From Kibdelosporangium philippinense (lineage in GTDB: Bacteria > Actinomycetota > Actinomycetes > Mycobacteriales > Pseudonocardiaceae): a DNA stretch of 64,000 bases. Below are positions 36,396-45,535 of this stretch, piece after piece. A program made the position numbers and the translations under genes. How positions within the stretch are numbered: position 1 is the first letter of the stretch; each line of letters begins with the position of its first letter. The notes beneath the pieces are model-generated. The model had not been told where the DNA came from. It saw only the letters and a program-made list of their open reading frames with translations, and made no database searches. The DNA is taken from positions 1,282,501-1,346,500 of the forward strand of contig NZ_JAJVCN010000004.1 of the NCBI RefSeq assembly GCF_021390435.2, written 5' to 3'.

Positions 36396-37169
36396 TCAGG
36401 GGATTCGGTTGAACTCGGCCAATGCCGTTCGGAACGAGTCTGGTTCGGCCTTGATCAGGCCGTGGAACGGTTGGTCGAGTTCGATCGCGAAGTACAGGGT
36501 GAAGGCCAGGATTCCGGCAAGGGCCACGATGCTCAACACGTGCCGCAAGTCCGCGCTGAAGCCGATCAGCAGGGGATAGGCGACCATCACGAACGCGCCG
36601 ATGATCGTGCCCCAGAACAACAGCGTCAACAGCGAGCTGTCTCCTGTTGCCTGCTCGATTCGCGCTCTGCGTTCATCCGCGACCGCGCGCGCGTTCTGCA
36701 AAGCTTGGTCCTTTGTGGCCAGTTCGCGATCGGTTTCCGCGGGCAGTCTGCTGATCTCCGCGCGCAGGGCCACCAGCAGGTCGTCGGCTTTCGGGTCCGA
36801 CTTCTTCTCGTCAAGCATCGGCCACTCGCGATTGACCACTTCGGACGTGTATTCCTTCACCAACGCCCGCACTTGGTCCCGGTCGGCCTGCGGGGAACTG
36901 GCGACCTGCCAGTAGACCTCGATCAGGCTGGACGCCTCGGCTTCCGCGTGTCCGTCGGTCGCGTCTGCCTCCGTCCACGTGATCACCGTGTAGAAGGCGA
37001 GCACGACGATGAACAACGCGTTCAGCACGCCGCCGACGAAGCCGAGGGCTTCGGCGTTGTAGGTTCCTTCCCGCGCTCGCTTTCGACGGCCAACCATGAT
37101 CATGACGACCGCCGAGATCACCATTGCTGCTATGACCAACAGGTACGCGTATCCCGGCACGACAACCAT
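36396..37169 (-). CDS. DUF4239 (bestrophin-like) membrane protein
   Basis: 257 residues with two hydrophobic segments at the N-terminus (YLLVIAAMVISAVVMIMVG; LGFVGGVLNALFIVVLAFYTV), a charged central helix-rich region of about 110 residues, and two more segments near the C-terminus. This is the DUF4239 layout, distantly related to bestrophin channels; the function is unknown. ATG 37169 is preferred; starts further upstream give an unconserved extension. Divergent from the DUF11 gene. Confidence 0.8.
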   Translation of the reverse strand: MVVVPGYAYLLVIAAMVISAVVMIMVGRRKRAREGTYNAEALGFVGGVLNALFIVVLAFYTVITWTEADATDGHAEAEASSLIEVYWQVASSPQADRDQVRALVKEYTSEVVNREWPMLDEKKSDPKADDLLVALRAEISRLPAETDRELATKDQALQNARAVADERRARIEQATGDSSLLTLLFWGTIIGAFVMVAYPLLIGFSADLRHVLSIVALAGILAFTLYFAIELDQPFHGLIKAEPDSFRTALAEFNRIP

Positions 37170-37294
37170 GTTTGACACACCGTTGCCGTTAGCGCCATGG
37201 GGGAGCGTCGAAATACACCGGGAGGAGTGAACGTTCTGGCGAGTCGTCACTCGGCTGACCTATCGTCCCTGGCAACCGCCTGACGGAGGTCAAT

Positions 37295-39439
37295 GTGCGC
37301 GTATGGGGCTTGGTGGGCACGCTGTCACTGCTCATTTTGTCAACGCTCCCAGCGGCTTCCGCCGCAGGCCCGGCGGTTCTGCCGACCAATTTCGACCAGA
37401 CGGTCTACGGTGATTTCTCGGTGATCGGGAATACTGTCACCGCTTGCCCAAAGCAGCCAGGCCACTATCCGGTGAAGTACTGCCTTGACGCCCATAACCG
37501 TGTCGGCAGTGGACCTTCCGCGCAGAACAACGGGCATCCGATGACCTGGGCGGACATCGACAATGACCCGGTCACGTACAACTCCTCCAGTGGCCGTTTG
37601 TCCATTCCGGCCGGTGCGCGGATCGCATACGCGAAGCTGACGTGGGCGGGAAACACCGGCGGACCGGCCAATGTTCCGTGTGGACGCGGGCCGATCCGCC
37701 CTGCTGGTTCGCCCAAGCAGCAACAGGTTTCGCTGAAGATCAACGATCGAGGCAGCCTGATCGCGCCCGAGCGGTACACAGAGGACGCACCTGGGGATCT
37801 CACCCATACGGACCACCAGTTCTACAGTGCTTACGCCGACGTTACCGGTCAGTTTCGTGGGATCACTGGACCTTCGACCGTCTCGGTCGGTAATGTCTGG
37901 ACGCCGCAAGGGTTCGACTGCTTCGGCGGCTGGTCCTTGACCGCCGTGTGGACATTCGACTCCGCGAACGCCGCCGCGCCCGCGCGAAAGCAGATCACCG
38001 TGTACGACGCGCATACCCGCGTGCTCACAGGAAACCGTCGCGCGGACGTCCGGATGCCGTCGATCAAGTCTGCCGGTGGGCTCACCAAGGTTGGGTTGTC
38101 CGGGTTCGAGGGTGACTGGGCGATGCCGGGCGACCAGTTCTTGATCAACGGCCGCAATGCGGGCCGGACGGACAACTTCTTCGTGTCCGGTGCGGACGGT
38201 CACGTCAATCCCGCGCACGCCAACAACATGAGCGTCGACGTGCGCACGATCGAGCTCCCTGGTGATCTGCTCAAAGTGGGCGAGGCGGGCGCCAACCTGA
38301 GCTTCACGAGCGGGTATGACGCCTATCTGGTCGCCAACGTCGTGGCGTCGTCGGGGCGGCCGGAGTTGGTCGTCAGTACGGTGATGGAGAAAGACGTTGT
38401 GCATCCGGGTGATCAGGTCACCCAATCGGTGACCGTGACCAACACCGGCAGTGCGCCTGCTGTGGACATTCGGGTGCAATCCGACCTCGGGCCGGCGTGC
38501 GTCGAGAACATCCCGAGACTCGAAGGTGGGCAGTGGGCGAAGTACAGCTGTTCGCGGCCCGCGCCCGATGACGACGTGAAGCCCGTCGCCACGGTCACCG
38601 GCCGAAGCCTGATCGGCGACGCGCTTTCCGCGTCCGCGCAGACATTCCTTGAGGTCATCCGGCCAGCGATCGCGGTCGAGAAGTCCGCGGCACCGGACAC
38701 AGTCCTCAGTGGCCAATCAGTCGGCTACACGATCGAAGTACGCAACTCTGGCGACACCCTCCTATCTGGAGTGTCCATCGACGACAAGCAAGTGGATGCG
38801 TGCGACCAGCCAAACTACGGCCTGCTTGCGCCCGGAGAGTCGAAGTTGCTGCGGTGTTCAGTCGCCGCGGGCGACGAGGGTTTCACCAACAACGTGACAG
38901 TCAGCGGAACGGACAAGACAGGCAAGAAGGTCATCGCCGACGCGCAGGCGGCGTTCACGGTCATCCATCCGCGAGTCGAGTTCTCCGTAATGCCGTCGAC
39001 CCGGGCAGCGCGGGTCGGAGAGTCCGTGACGTTCACGGTGACCGTCCGCAATCCGACACCGATCCAGCTGGGCGACGTCCGCGTGACCGGGACACCCCAG
39101 GCGTGCGCACGGAATATCGGCACGTTGGCGCCCCAGCAGACCGTCGAATACACATGCGCAGTGGTCATGCGCGAACGGCTCACCACATCCTTGACGGTCA
39201 CCGCGACACCATTCGTCAATGGACAGTTGGTGGAAACAAGGCGTGACAACGTCAATCTCACCGCATCGGTGCTCGTGTCGCTTGTGGAGCCAACGCCAGA
39301 ACCGCCGATCGTGAAGAAGTCCGTCAAGTCCGCGCCGACGGAAAACGCGCCGGTCGCGGCGTTTGTCGCCGGGCTTGCCGCGATCAGCACGTTCGTCACT
39401 GTCGGCGCGATCAGCGCGACCGCTCGATTCAAGCGGTGA
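37295..39439 (+). CDS. Secreted, membrane-anchored DUF11 surface protein
   Basis: 714 residues. Signal peptide MRVWGLVGTLSLLILST to about residue 24; an N-terminal domain of about 320 residues with paired cysteines; then three DUF11-type immunoglobulin-like repeats starting near residues 355, 455 and 560, each with a phrase like GDQVTQSVTVTNTGS, GQSVGYTIEVRNSG or GESVTFTVTVRNP. The end is a membrane helix (VAAFVAGLAAISTFVTVGAI) with a basic tail RFKR; no sortase motif. It is likely an envelope or adhesive surface protein. GTG start. Confidence 0.83.
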   Translation: MRVWGLVGTLSLLILSTLPAASAAGPAVLPTNFDQTVYGDFSVIGNTVTACPKQPGHYPVKYCLDAHNRVGSGPSAQNNGHPMTWADIDNDPVTYNSSSGRLSIPAGARIAYAKLTWAGNTGGPANVPCGRGPIRPAGSPKQQQVSLKINDRGSLIAPERYTEDAPGDLTHTDHQFYSAYADVTGQFRGITGPSTVSVGNVWTPQGFDCFGGWSLTAVWTFDSANAAAPARKQITVYDAHTRVLTGNRRADVRMPSIKSAGGLTKVGLSGFEGDWAMPGDQFLINGRNAGRTDNFFVSGADGHVNPAHANNMSVDVRTIELPGDLLKVGEAGANLSFTSGYDAYLVANVVASSGRPELVVSTVMEKDVVHPGDQVTQSVTVTNTGSAPAVDIRVQSDLGPACVENIPRLEGGQWAKYSCSRPAPDDDVKPVATVTGRSLIGDALSASAQTFLEVIRPAIAVEKSAAPDTVLSGQSVGYTIEVRNSGDTLLSGVSIDDKQVDACDQPNYGLLAPGESKLLRCSVAAGDEGFTNNVTVSGTDKTGKKVIADAQAAFTVIHPRVEFSVMPSTRAARVGESVTFTVTVRNPTPIQLGDVRVTGTPQACARNIGTLAPQQTVEYTCAVVMRERLTTSLTVTATPFVNGQLVETRRDNVNLTASVLVSLVEPTPEPPIVKKSVKSAPTENAPVAAFVAGLAAISTFVTVGAISATARFKR

Positions 39440-39440
39440 G

Positions 39441-40415
39441 CTACAACCAGTCCTTGCGTTTGAAGGTGCTGTAAAGCGCGATCGACGCCAGCACGATGGC
39501 CACTGTGGACAGCCAGAAGCCCCACACCTTGTCCACGCCTGGAACCGGGATGTTCTGGCCGTAGAACCCGGTGATCGCGGTCGGCACCGCGATGATCGCC
39601 GCCCAGCTGGTGACCTTCTTCATGATCAGGTTCATCCGGTTGCCCTGCAGGTTCAACTGGGTGTCGCGGACCGTGGCTATCAGGTCCCGCAACGCCTCGA
39701 CCTGCTCGGACGCCCAGATCACGTGATCGAGCACGTCCTGGAAGTACGGACGCATGGCGTCGTCGTAGATCGGGTTCTCCGGCCGCAGCAGCGGCACGAT
39801 CACCTCACGCATCGGCGTCACCTTGCGCCGCAACTGTCCGAGACTCTTGTGCAGCATCAACGACCGCCGCTGCACCACCAAGGAGTTCGGCGGCTGCGTG
39901 AACACCTCGTCCTCAAGATCCTCGATCATGTCGTCGAGCACCTGGATTGTGTCGAGGTACGAGTCGACGACGTAGTCGAGGACGCCGTGCACGAGATACG
40001 CGACGCCGTCTATTGTGGACTCACTGTCCCACCGGGCGACGACCTGTTCCATGTCGAACGCGGGATCCTTGCGCACGGTCACCACGGTCTGCTTGGCGAG
40101 AATGACCGCCAGTTCGTGGGCGTGCAGCGCGCCGGATTCATCCGCCGAGACGGCGTACGCGATCACCAGGCCGTGCCCGGGATAGTGGCTGAACTTGGGC
40201 CGCTGGTGCATCTGCACGGCGTCCTCGACGGCCAGTTTGTGCAAGCCAAGGTACTCGGTCAGATCCGCGAGATCGTTCTTGGTCGGCGCGGCCATGTCGA
40301 CCCACACGATCGTGCCAGGGTCGGCGAGATTGGCCGCCAGCTGGTCCGGCGGGAAGTTCTCCGACTCGAGCCGGCCGTCCCGATAAACCCGCGAGCGCGT
40401 CATAGCGACCAACAT
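39441..40415 (-). CDS. corA: CorA-family magnesium/divalent cation transporter
   Basis: 324 residues from ATG 40415 (ATG 40403 also possible). A large acidic cytoplasmic domain is followed by two C-terminal membrane helices. The pore signature appears as GFYGQNIPVPG, replacing the classic YGMN with YGQN, a variant seen in actinobacterial CorA proteins. The basic tail FKRKDWL is typical. Mg2+ uptake is likely, although the Met-to-Gln change means Co2+ or Ni2+ preference cannot be excluded. Its stop is 2 bp from the convergent DUF11 gene stop. Confidence 0.9.
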   Translation of the reverse strand: MLVAMTRSRVYRDGRLESENFPPDQLAANLADPGTIVWVDMAAPTKNDLADLTEYLGLHKLAVEDAVQMHQRPKFSHYPGHGLVIAYAVSADESGALHAHELAVILAKQTVVTVRKDPAFDMEQVVARWDSESTIDGVAYLVHGVLDYVVDSYLDTIQVLDDMIEDLEDEVFTQPPNSLVVQRRSLMLHKSLGQLRRKVTPMREVIVPLLRPENPIYDDAMRPYFQDVLDHVIWASEQVEALRDLIATVRDTQLNLQGNRMNLIMKKVTSWAAIIAVPTAITGFYGQNIPVPGVDKVWGFWLSTVAIVLASIALYSTFKRKDWL

Positions 40416-40420
40416 TAACG

Positions 40421-40458
40421 CGCCACGCGACCTGGACGTTCGCCCAGGTCGCGTGGCG
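40421..40458 (-). terminator. Terminator of the aspartyl-tRNA synthetase gene
   Basis: CGCCACGCGACCTGG (40421-40435) and CCAGGTCGCGTGGCG (40444-40458) form a perfect 15-bp stem with an 8-nt loop, 5 bp after the synthetase stop and just before the corA start. Confidence 0.87.
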
Positions 40459-40462
40459 TCAC

Positions 40463-41722
40463 CTATGGACTGAGCCGGTTGAGGTCCCGAGGGAACAACG
40501 TGGTCTGCCGGATGTTCGGCGCGTCGACCAGCCGCGCGGTCCACCGCTCCAGCCCAAGCGCGAACCCGCCGTGCGGCGGCATGCCGTGCTTGTACGCGTC
40601 CAGATAGCCGCGGTACGGCTCCGGGTCGGCCAAAACGGCCAAGTAGTCGCTGTACTTGTGCAGCCGCTGGCCGCCAGTGACCAGTTCGACGCCACGAAAC
40701 AGCAGGTCGAAGCTGTTCGAACAGGCCGGCCGGGCCGGGTCCGGATGCGTGTAGAACGGCCTTTTTCGTATCGGATATCCGATCACGAACAGAAACTCCG
40801 AGCCGTGCTCGCGAACGGCCCACTCCGAAAGCGCCCGTTCATGCGCGGGCGCGAGGTCCGGTTCCGCCGGATCGGCGCCGACCAATGCCAAAGCGTCCGC
40901 GAAGTGGATCTCCGGGATCACCGGCGGCACCTCGGGCAGCCGGATGCCGAGCAGGTCCACGGCCTCGGCTGCACGAGTCCGCACAGCGGAGACCATGCCC
41001 GCGACCGCCTCGCGCAGCACCGCCATCACGTCGTGGTGATCGGATATGAAACCCAATTCGGCGTCCAGGCTCGTGTACTGCGCCAAGTGCCGCGTGGTGT
41101 CGTGCGGCTCGGCCCGGAACACCGGTCCTATTTCATATACGCGTTCGAACACGCCCACAAGGGACTGTTTGAAGAACTGCGGCGACTGCGCGAGATACGC
41201 GCGGCGTCCAAAGTAGTCGATCCCGAACACGTTGGCGCCCGACTCGGTCGCGGTCCCGACGATCTTCGGCGTGTGCACCTCGGTGAAGCCCAGTTCGTCA
41301 AGCGCGGCACGATAACCAGCGACGCTCGCCGCGGTGATGCTGAACCCGGCGCGCATTTTCGGATGCCGAAGTGCGACCGGCGCGTTGTCCAAAATGGTCG
41401 GCAGAGTCGCACTGAGATTCGGCCGGTACAAGTCGAACGGCGGAGGCTGCGCCGGTTCGGACAGCAGCGTGACCACCGGCTCGGTGATCTCCGCGCCGCC
41501 GGGCGCCTTATCGCTGGCGATCACGACGCCTTCGACCTGGACGACTGTCTCCTCGGGAACGTCGACCGGCTGCGGCAGAACGACCTGCACGAGCCCGGAT
41601 CGGTCCCGCAGGACTAGAAAGGTCACGGATTTCAGTTCACGCCGGCGGTGTGTCCAACCGGTCACTCGGATACGGGCACCGATGTGCGCGGGCACGTCGG
41701 CGGCCAGAACTCGAGAGATCAT
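40463..41722 (-). CDS. aspS: Aspartyl-tRNA synthetase, short archaeal-type (AspS2-like)
   Basis: 419 residues. An N-terminal OB anticodon-binding domain (IRVTGWTHRRRELKSVTFLVLRD in two parts) is joined to a class II catalytic core: motif 2 GPVFRAEPHDTTRHLAQY and motif 3 GGFALGLERWTARLV. It lacks the about 150-residue GAD insertion of the usual bacterial AspRS (about 590 residues) and so resembles archaeal or Deinococcus AspS2, often non-discriminating for tRNA-Asp and tRNA-Asn. ATG 41722 has a CAGGAG site. A T-box leader precedes it, so expression should follow uncharged tRNA-Asp. Confidence 0.92.
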   Translation of the reverse strand: MISRVLAADVPAHIGARIRVTGWTHRRRELKSVTFLVLRDRSGLVQVVLPQPVDVPEETVVQVEGVVIASDKAPGGAEITEPVVTLLSEPAQPPPFDLYRPNLSATLPTILDNAPVALRHPKMRAGFSITAASVAGYRAALDELGFTEVHTPKIVGTATESGANVFGIDYFGRRAYLAQSPQFFKQSLVGVFERVYEIGPVFRAEPHDTTRHLAQYTSLDAELGFISDHHDVMAVLREAVAGMVSAVRTRAAEAVDLLGIRLPEVPPVIPEIHFADALALVGADPAEPDLAPAHERALSEWAVREHGSEFLFVIGYPIRKRPFYTHPDPARPACSNSFDLLFRGVELVTGGQRLHKYSDYLAVLADPEPYRGYLDAYKHGMPPHGGFALGLERWTARLVDAPNIRQTTLFPRDLNRLSP

Positions 41723-41990
41723 CGCCACTCCTGGTGGAATATCGGTGATCCCTTGGGAGTGCGGGCGAGAAGGGGACTCGCGGTGCCACCGCACTTTCGC
41801 CGCTGTGACCAGCGGCCTCGTTCAGCCCGATAACGGTGGCGAACCGGCGGGGCATTTCCTCCCCGCACTCAGGAGTGTCTTCGCCACGGACGCGAGGCCG
41901 CCTTCCCAGCTGCCGGCGGCTCTCTCCGGCTCGCGTGAGCCGTGGCTACTCGTCTCCCTCAACGTGTTGCGGGCAAGGATAGGACAAACC
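41723..41990 (-). promoter_or_regulatory. T-box riboswitch, Asp specifier (GAC)
   Basis: On the minus strand: a Stem I with CCACGG/CCGTGG pairing, GGAGACGAGTAG on the 5' side of the specifier loop, and GAA-GAC-ACT on the 3' side, putting the Asp codon GAC at 41879-41877 in the specifier position. An AGAGA-type element and GCTGGGAA follow in the distal part. The conserved antiterminator bulge TGGCACCGCG is at 41788-41779. Downstream, CACTCC can pair with GGAGTG of the ribosome-site region, and no strong U-tailed terminator is seen, so control may be translational, as in actinobacterial ileS T-boxes. Confidence 0.85.
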
Positions 41991-42028
41991 GCGCCCGATC
42001 AGCATCCGGATTCTGGTTGGCTGGTGAC

Positions 42029-42481
42029 GTGCGCAAAGCACTGATCACCGGCATGTCCGGGACTGGGAAATCGGCGGTTCTGCTGGAGCTGGCGAAGCGC
42101 GGACACCGGGTGATCGACACCGACACCGACGAGTGGAGCGAGTGGACGGGCGACAAGACCGACTGGATATGGCGCGCGGACGCCATGCAGGACCTGCTTG
42201 ATCAACCCGGCAGCCTGGTCGTCGCCGGATGCAAGTCCAACCAGGTCGACTTCTACGACAGCTTCGACCACGTCGTCCTGCTGAGCGCCCCGGCCGAAGT
42301 GCTGCTCGACCGGATCGCACAGCGAACCAGCAACCCATACGGCAAGAAACCCGAGGAGCGCGAAGAAATCCTGGGTTACCTGAAAGAGGTCGAGCCACTG
42401 CTGAGGGAGGGCGCGACCGTGCAGATCGACGCCTCCCAACCGCTGGATGCCGTGGTCAGCGACGTGGAACGGCTTCTATGA
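42029..42481 (+). CDS. Small P-loop kinase-like ATPase
   Basis: 150 residues. Walker A is ITGMSGTGKSAVLLELAKRG at the N-terminus, and VIDTDTDEWSEW follows where shikimate/adenylate kinases bind substrate; SNPYGKKPEEREEIL forms a lid-like segment. It may phosphorylate a small molecule, but the substrate is unknown. GTG 42029 is chosen because the P-loop starts six residues in. Its stop overlaps the next ATG as ATGA. First of nine closely packed genes. Confidence 0.8.
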   Translation: MRKALITGMSGTGKSAVLLELAKRGHRVIDTDTDEWSEWTGDKTDWIWRADAMQDLLDQPGSLVVAGCKSNQVDFYDSFDHVVLLSAPAEVLLDRIAQRTSNPYGKKPEEREEILGYLKEVEPLLREGATVQIDASQPLDAVVSDVERLL

Positions 42482-43299
42482 CCGAGGGCATGCCAGGATG
42501 GTCTCCCATGGACGTACGCACCAGGAACAATATCGTCGTCACCGGTCGTGAAGACGGTCCGATTGTGTTGCTGGCGCACGGTTTCGGCTGCGACCAGAAC
42601 CTGTGGCGGCTGGTCACCCCCATCCTCGCCGAGCAGTTCCGGGTCGTACTGTTCGACTACGTCGGCTCCGGCAAGTCGGATGTCACCGCGTGGCGTCCGC
42701 AGCGGTACTCCACCCTCGATGGGTACACCAAGGACGTGCTGGAAATCTGCCGTCAGCTGGACTTGCGGGACGTCGTCTTCGTCGGGCATTCGGTCAGCGC
42801 GATGGTCGGCGTGCTGGCTACGATCGCCGAGCCGCGCAGGTTCGCCAAGCTCATCCTGGTTACACCGTCGCCGCGCTACATCGACGACGGTGACTACCGT
42901 GGCGGCTTCAGCCATGCGGACATCGACGAGCTGCTGGAGTCGCTGGAGAGTAACTACCTCGGCTGGTCGGCCACGATGGCGCCGGTGATCATGGGCAATC
43001 CGGACCGGCCTGAGCTGGGCAAAGAGCTGGAGAACGCCTTCTGCCAGACCGATCCGGCGATCGCCAGGGTGTTCGCGCGAACCACGTTCCTCGCGGACAA
43101 CCGTGCTGACCTGGCGAAGGTTTCCGTGCCGACGCTGGCGATCGAATGCGCGCAGGACGTGGTAGCGCCGCGCGAGGTCGGGCGGTACGTCCGCGACCAG
43201 ATCCCTGGCTGCCAGCTGGTCACGATGGCGGCCACTGGCCACTGTCCGCAGCTGAGCGCACCGCAAGCGACCGCGAAAGCGATAGCTTCCTTCGTGTGA
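42478..43299 (+). CDS. rsbQ: RsbQ-like alpha/beta hydrolase
   Basis: 273 residues from ATG 42478 (ATG 42508 is also possible and closer to known RsbQ starts). AHGFGCDQNLWR, VGHSVSAMVGVLA with the nucleophile Ser, and ATGHCPQLSAP with the catalytic His match RsbQ, which partners the PAS-PP2C phosphatase RsbP in Bacillus energy-stress signalling and supplies a hydrophobic ligand to its PAS domain. The next gene is an RsbP-like protein, overlapping by 4 nt, which makes the assignment firm. Confidence 0.9.
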   Translation: MTEGMPGWSPMDVRTRNNIVVTGREDGPIVLLAHGFGCDQNLWRLVTPILAEQFRVVLFDYVGSGKSDVTAWRPQRYSTLDGYTKDVLEICRQLDLRDVVFVGHSVSAMVGVLATIAEPRRFAKLILVTPSPRYIDDGDYRGGFSHADIDELLESLESNYLGWSATMAPVIMGNPDRPELGKELENAFCQTDPAIARVFARTTFLADNRADLAKVSVPTLAIECAQDVVAPREVGRYVRDQIPGCQLVTMAATGHCPQLSAPQATAKAIASFV

Positions 43300-44411
43300 T
43301 GGTCGAGGACGCCGAGGATCTCTACGAGAACGCGCCATGTGGCTACCTCTCGACAGCGCTCGACGGCACGATCATCAGGATCAACGGCACGCTGCTCGGC
43401 TGGCTCGGCTACACGCGCGATGACATCGTCGAGCGCAAGAGCTTCGCTGACCTGCTGAACATCGGCGGCAAGATGTACCACGAGACGCACTTCGCTCCAC
43501 TCCTGGCGATGCAGGGTTCGATCAGCGGTATCGCGCTGGAGATGCGGGCCGCCGATGGGTCGAAGCTGCCGGTCTTGGTCAGCTCGACCGTCAAGGACGC
43601 GAAAGTGATCCGCACGGTCGTGTTCGACGCCCGCGAGCGCCGCTCCTACGAACAAGAGCTGCTCAGGGCACGCAGGCAGGCTGAGAAATTGGCCAGCACG
43701 CTGCAGCAGACGCTGTTGCCCCCGTCGATGCCGGACGTGCCGGGACTGGCGATCGCGAGCTACTACCACCCGGCATCGACCGACCAGGTCGGCGGCGACT
43801 ACTACGACCTGTTCCCGTTGTCCGACGGTCGATGGGGTTTCTTCCTGGGCGACGTGAGCGGCAAAGGCGCGGACGCGGCGGTCGTGACATCGCTGACCAG
43901 ATACACGATGCGAGCGTCGGCCACGCGCGACCCAGATCCCGTGGCCGTGCTGCGTGAGCTGAACACCGTGCTCAACCGTGAGTTCTTCCGACCGAATCCT
44001 CGGTTCAGCACGGTGCTCGCAGGTTTGCTCGTTCCAGACGAAGACGGTTTCGCGGTCACGCTCGCGACCGGCGGTCATCCACCTGCGTTGCTGGTCGGCG
44101 CCGACGGCAGCGTCGAATACCAGCACATACCTGGCGGGCAGCTCGTCGGGCCGTTGCGTGACGCCTATTTCGGCAGCATCGAGCTGCGACTCGGACCAGG
44201 TGACGCGTTGCTGCTGTACACCGACGGTCTCATCGAGGCGCGCACGGCACGAGGCCGCTACAACGAAGAGGCGTTGCGGGACTACGTCGCGGGCCTCACG
44301 GTGACCACGGCGTCAGCACTTGTCGAGGAGCTGACCGAGTTGCTCGCGGGATTCGGCAGTGGTCTCGATGACGACACCGCCCTGCTCGCGCTCAGCGTGC
44401 CGACCGGCTGA
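43296..44411 (+). CDS. rsbP: RsbP-like PAS-PP2C (SpoIIE) phosphatase
   Basis: About 371 residues (GTG 43296, overlapping the rsbQ stop, or ATG 43299). A PAS domain occupies about 5-115 (YENAPCGYLSTALDGTIIRINGT in part), a coiled linker follows (RRQAEKLASTLQQTLLPPSMP), and the PP2C-type SpoIIE domain has the metal ligands in VGGDYYDLFPL, LGDVSGKGADAAV and LDDDTALLAL. It should dephosphorylate an anti-sigma antagonist under stress. No antagonist, anti-sigma or sigma gene is in the window. Confidence 0.91.
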   Translation: MMVEDAEDLYENAPCGYLSTALDGTIIRINGTLLGWLGYTRDDIVERKSFADLLNIGGKMYHETHFAPLLAMQGSISGIALEMRAADGSKLPVLVSSTVKDAKVIRTVVFDARERRSYEQELLRARRQAEKLASTLQQTLLPPSMPDVPGLAIASYYHPASTDQVGGDYYDLFPLSDGRWGFFLGDVSGKGADAAVVTSLTRYTMRASATRDPDPVAVLRELNTVLNREFFRPNPRFSTVLAGLLVPDEDGFAVTLATGGHPPALLVGADGSVEYQHIPGGQLVGPLRDAYFGSIELRLGPGDALLLYTDGLIEARTARGRYNEEALRDYVAGLTVTTASALVEELTELLAGFGSGLDDDTALLALSVPTG

Positions 44412-44470
44412 CCGGGCCATTCGACGTAAGATCTCAGGCCTGGTTCGTCGATCGACGCGATGGAGCCGTG

Positions 44471-45535
44471 ATGTCTGTGCTGCCCGGTCAGGAACCCGCC
44501 AGGTCCTGGCGGCCCCGGGCCCGGGGTGGACTTGCGACGCTGGGCGTAGCCCGGCGCGTCGCGGCCGACCTCGCCGGTGGGTTGTCCGGCCATCGCGTAC
44601 GCGCGGCCGCCCGCGGAATCCGCCGCTTGCTCGAGGTCGACGGGGTCGGCCTGGCCGACTTGTCAGGTCGCCTGCTGTGGGTGGGGCAGGCGCCGACTGG
44701 AGCGGACGTGCTGTCGCTGGTGGAGAACGTCCTGCACAGCGAGACGAAGGCCGGACGGCTGCCGACCGTGGCGTGGCCGTTGCACTCGCGCGACGAGCTG
44801 GCGGGTGTGCTGGTGGTCGCGGGCGCGAGCCGGATGGCGCCGGTGCGGGAGATGGCCGACTGGATCAGCGACGCGCTCGAACGCACCCGGCTGGAGGCGC
44901 TTGCCGACCAGGCCGCTCAGTCTGAGCTGCAGAATCTGCGCGCGGAGATCTCACCGCACTTCGTCTACAACGCGCTCACGGTGATCGCGTCGCTGGTGAA
45001 GTCCGATCCGGACCGCTCCCGCGAGCTGATGCTGGACTTCGCCGACTACACCCGCTATCACCTCGCCCGGCACGGCGACTACACGACCGTCGCCGACGAG
45101 TTTCACGCGATCGAGACCTATTTGGCGTTGCAGCGGGCCGTGCTCGGCGACAGGCTGCGTGTACAGATCCGGGTGGCGCCGGAAGTGCTTGCGGTGGCGA
45201 TCCCGTATCTGGTGTTGCAGCCGTTGGTGGAAAACGCTGTGCGGCACGGCATCGAGCCGCGGCCGGAGTCGGGGTTGGTGCAGGTGCGGGGCGAAGCCGA
45301 GGGGTCGGACTGCGTGATCAGCATTGAGGACGATGGAGTGGGCATGGACCCGGCGAAGGCCGAGCGGATACTGGCCGGGCAAGGCAAATCCGACAGCGTC
45401 GGTCTGACCAATGTGGACCGTCGGCTGCGGCACGTCTACGGATCGTGGTTCGGGCTCGTTGTGGAGACCGCGCCGGAGGCCGGAACCCGCGTTGTCGTAC
45501 GTGTGCCGATGTTCCAGCCAGGGGTGATGCCGTAA
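44471..45535 (+). CDS. LytS-type sensor histidine kinase, soluble
   Basis: 354 residues. The N-terminal GAF-like domain (GIRRLLEVDGVGLADLSGRLLW) has no membrane segment. The His_kinase box is EISPHFVYNALTVIASLV with the phospho-His, and the ATPase part has PLVENAVRHGIEP and IEDDGVGMD. It pairs with the LytTR regulator that starts at its last base. It lies directly upstream of sodium:solute symporter genes, so it probably senses a metabolite and controls their expression (inference). ATG 44471, with GTG 44468 also in frame. Confidence 0.92.
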   Translation: MSVLPGQEPARSWRPRARGGLATLGVARRVAADLAGGLSGHRVRAAARGIRRLLEVDGVGLADLSGRLLWVGQAPTGADVLSLVENVLHSETKAGRLPTVAWPLHSRDELAGVLVVAGASRMAPVREMADWISDALERTRLEALADQAAQSELQNLRAEISPHFVYNALTVIASLVKSDPDRSRELMLDFADYTRYHLARHGDYTTVADEFHAIETYLALQRAVLGDRLRVQIRVAPEVLAVAIPYLVLQPLVENAVRHGIEPRPESGLVQVRGEAEGSDCVISIEDDGVGMDPAKAERILAGQGKSDSVGLTNVDRRLRHVYGSWFGLVVETAPEAGTRVVVRVPMFQPGVMP

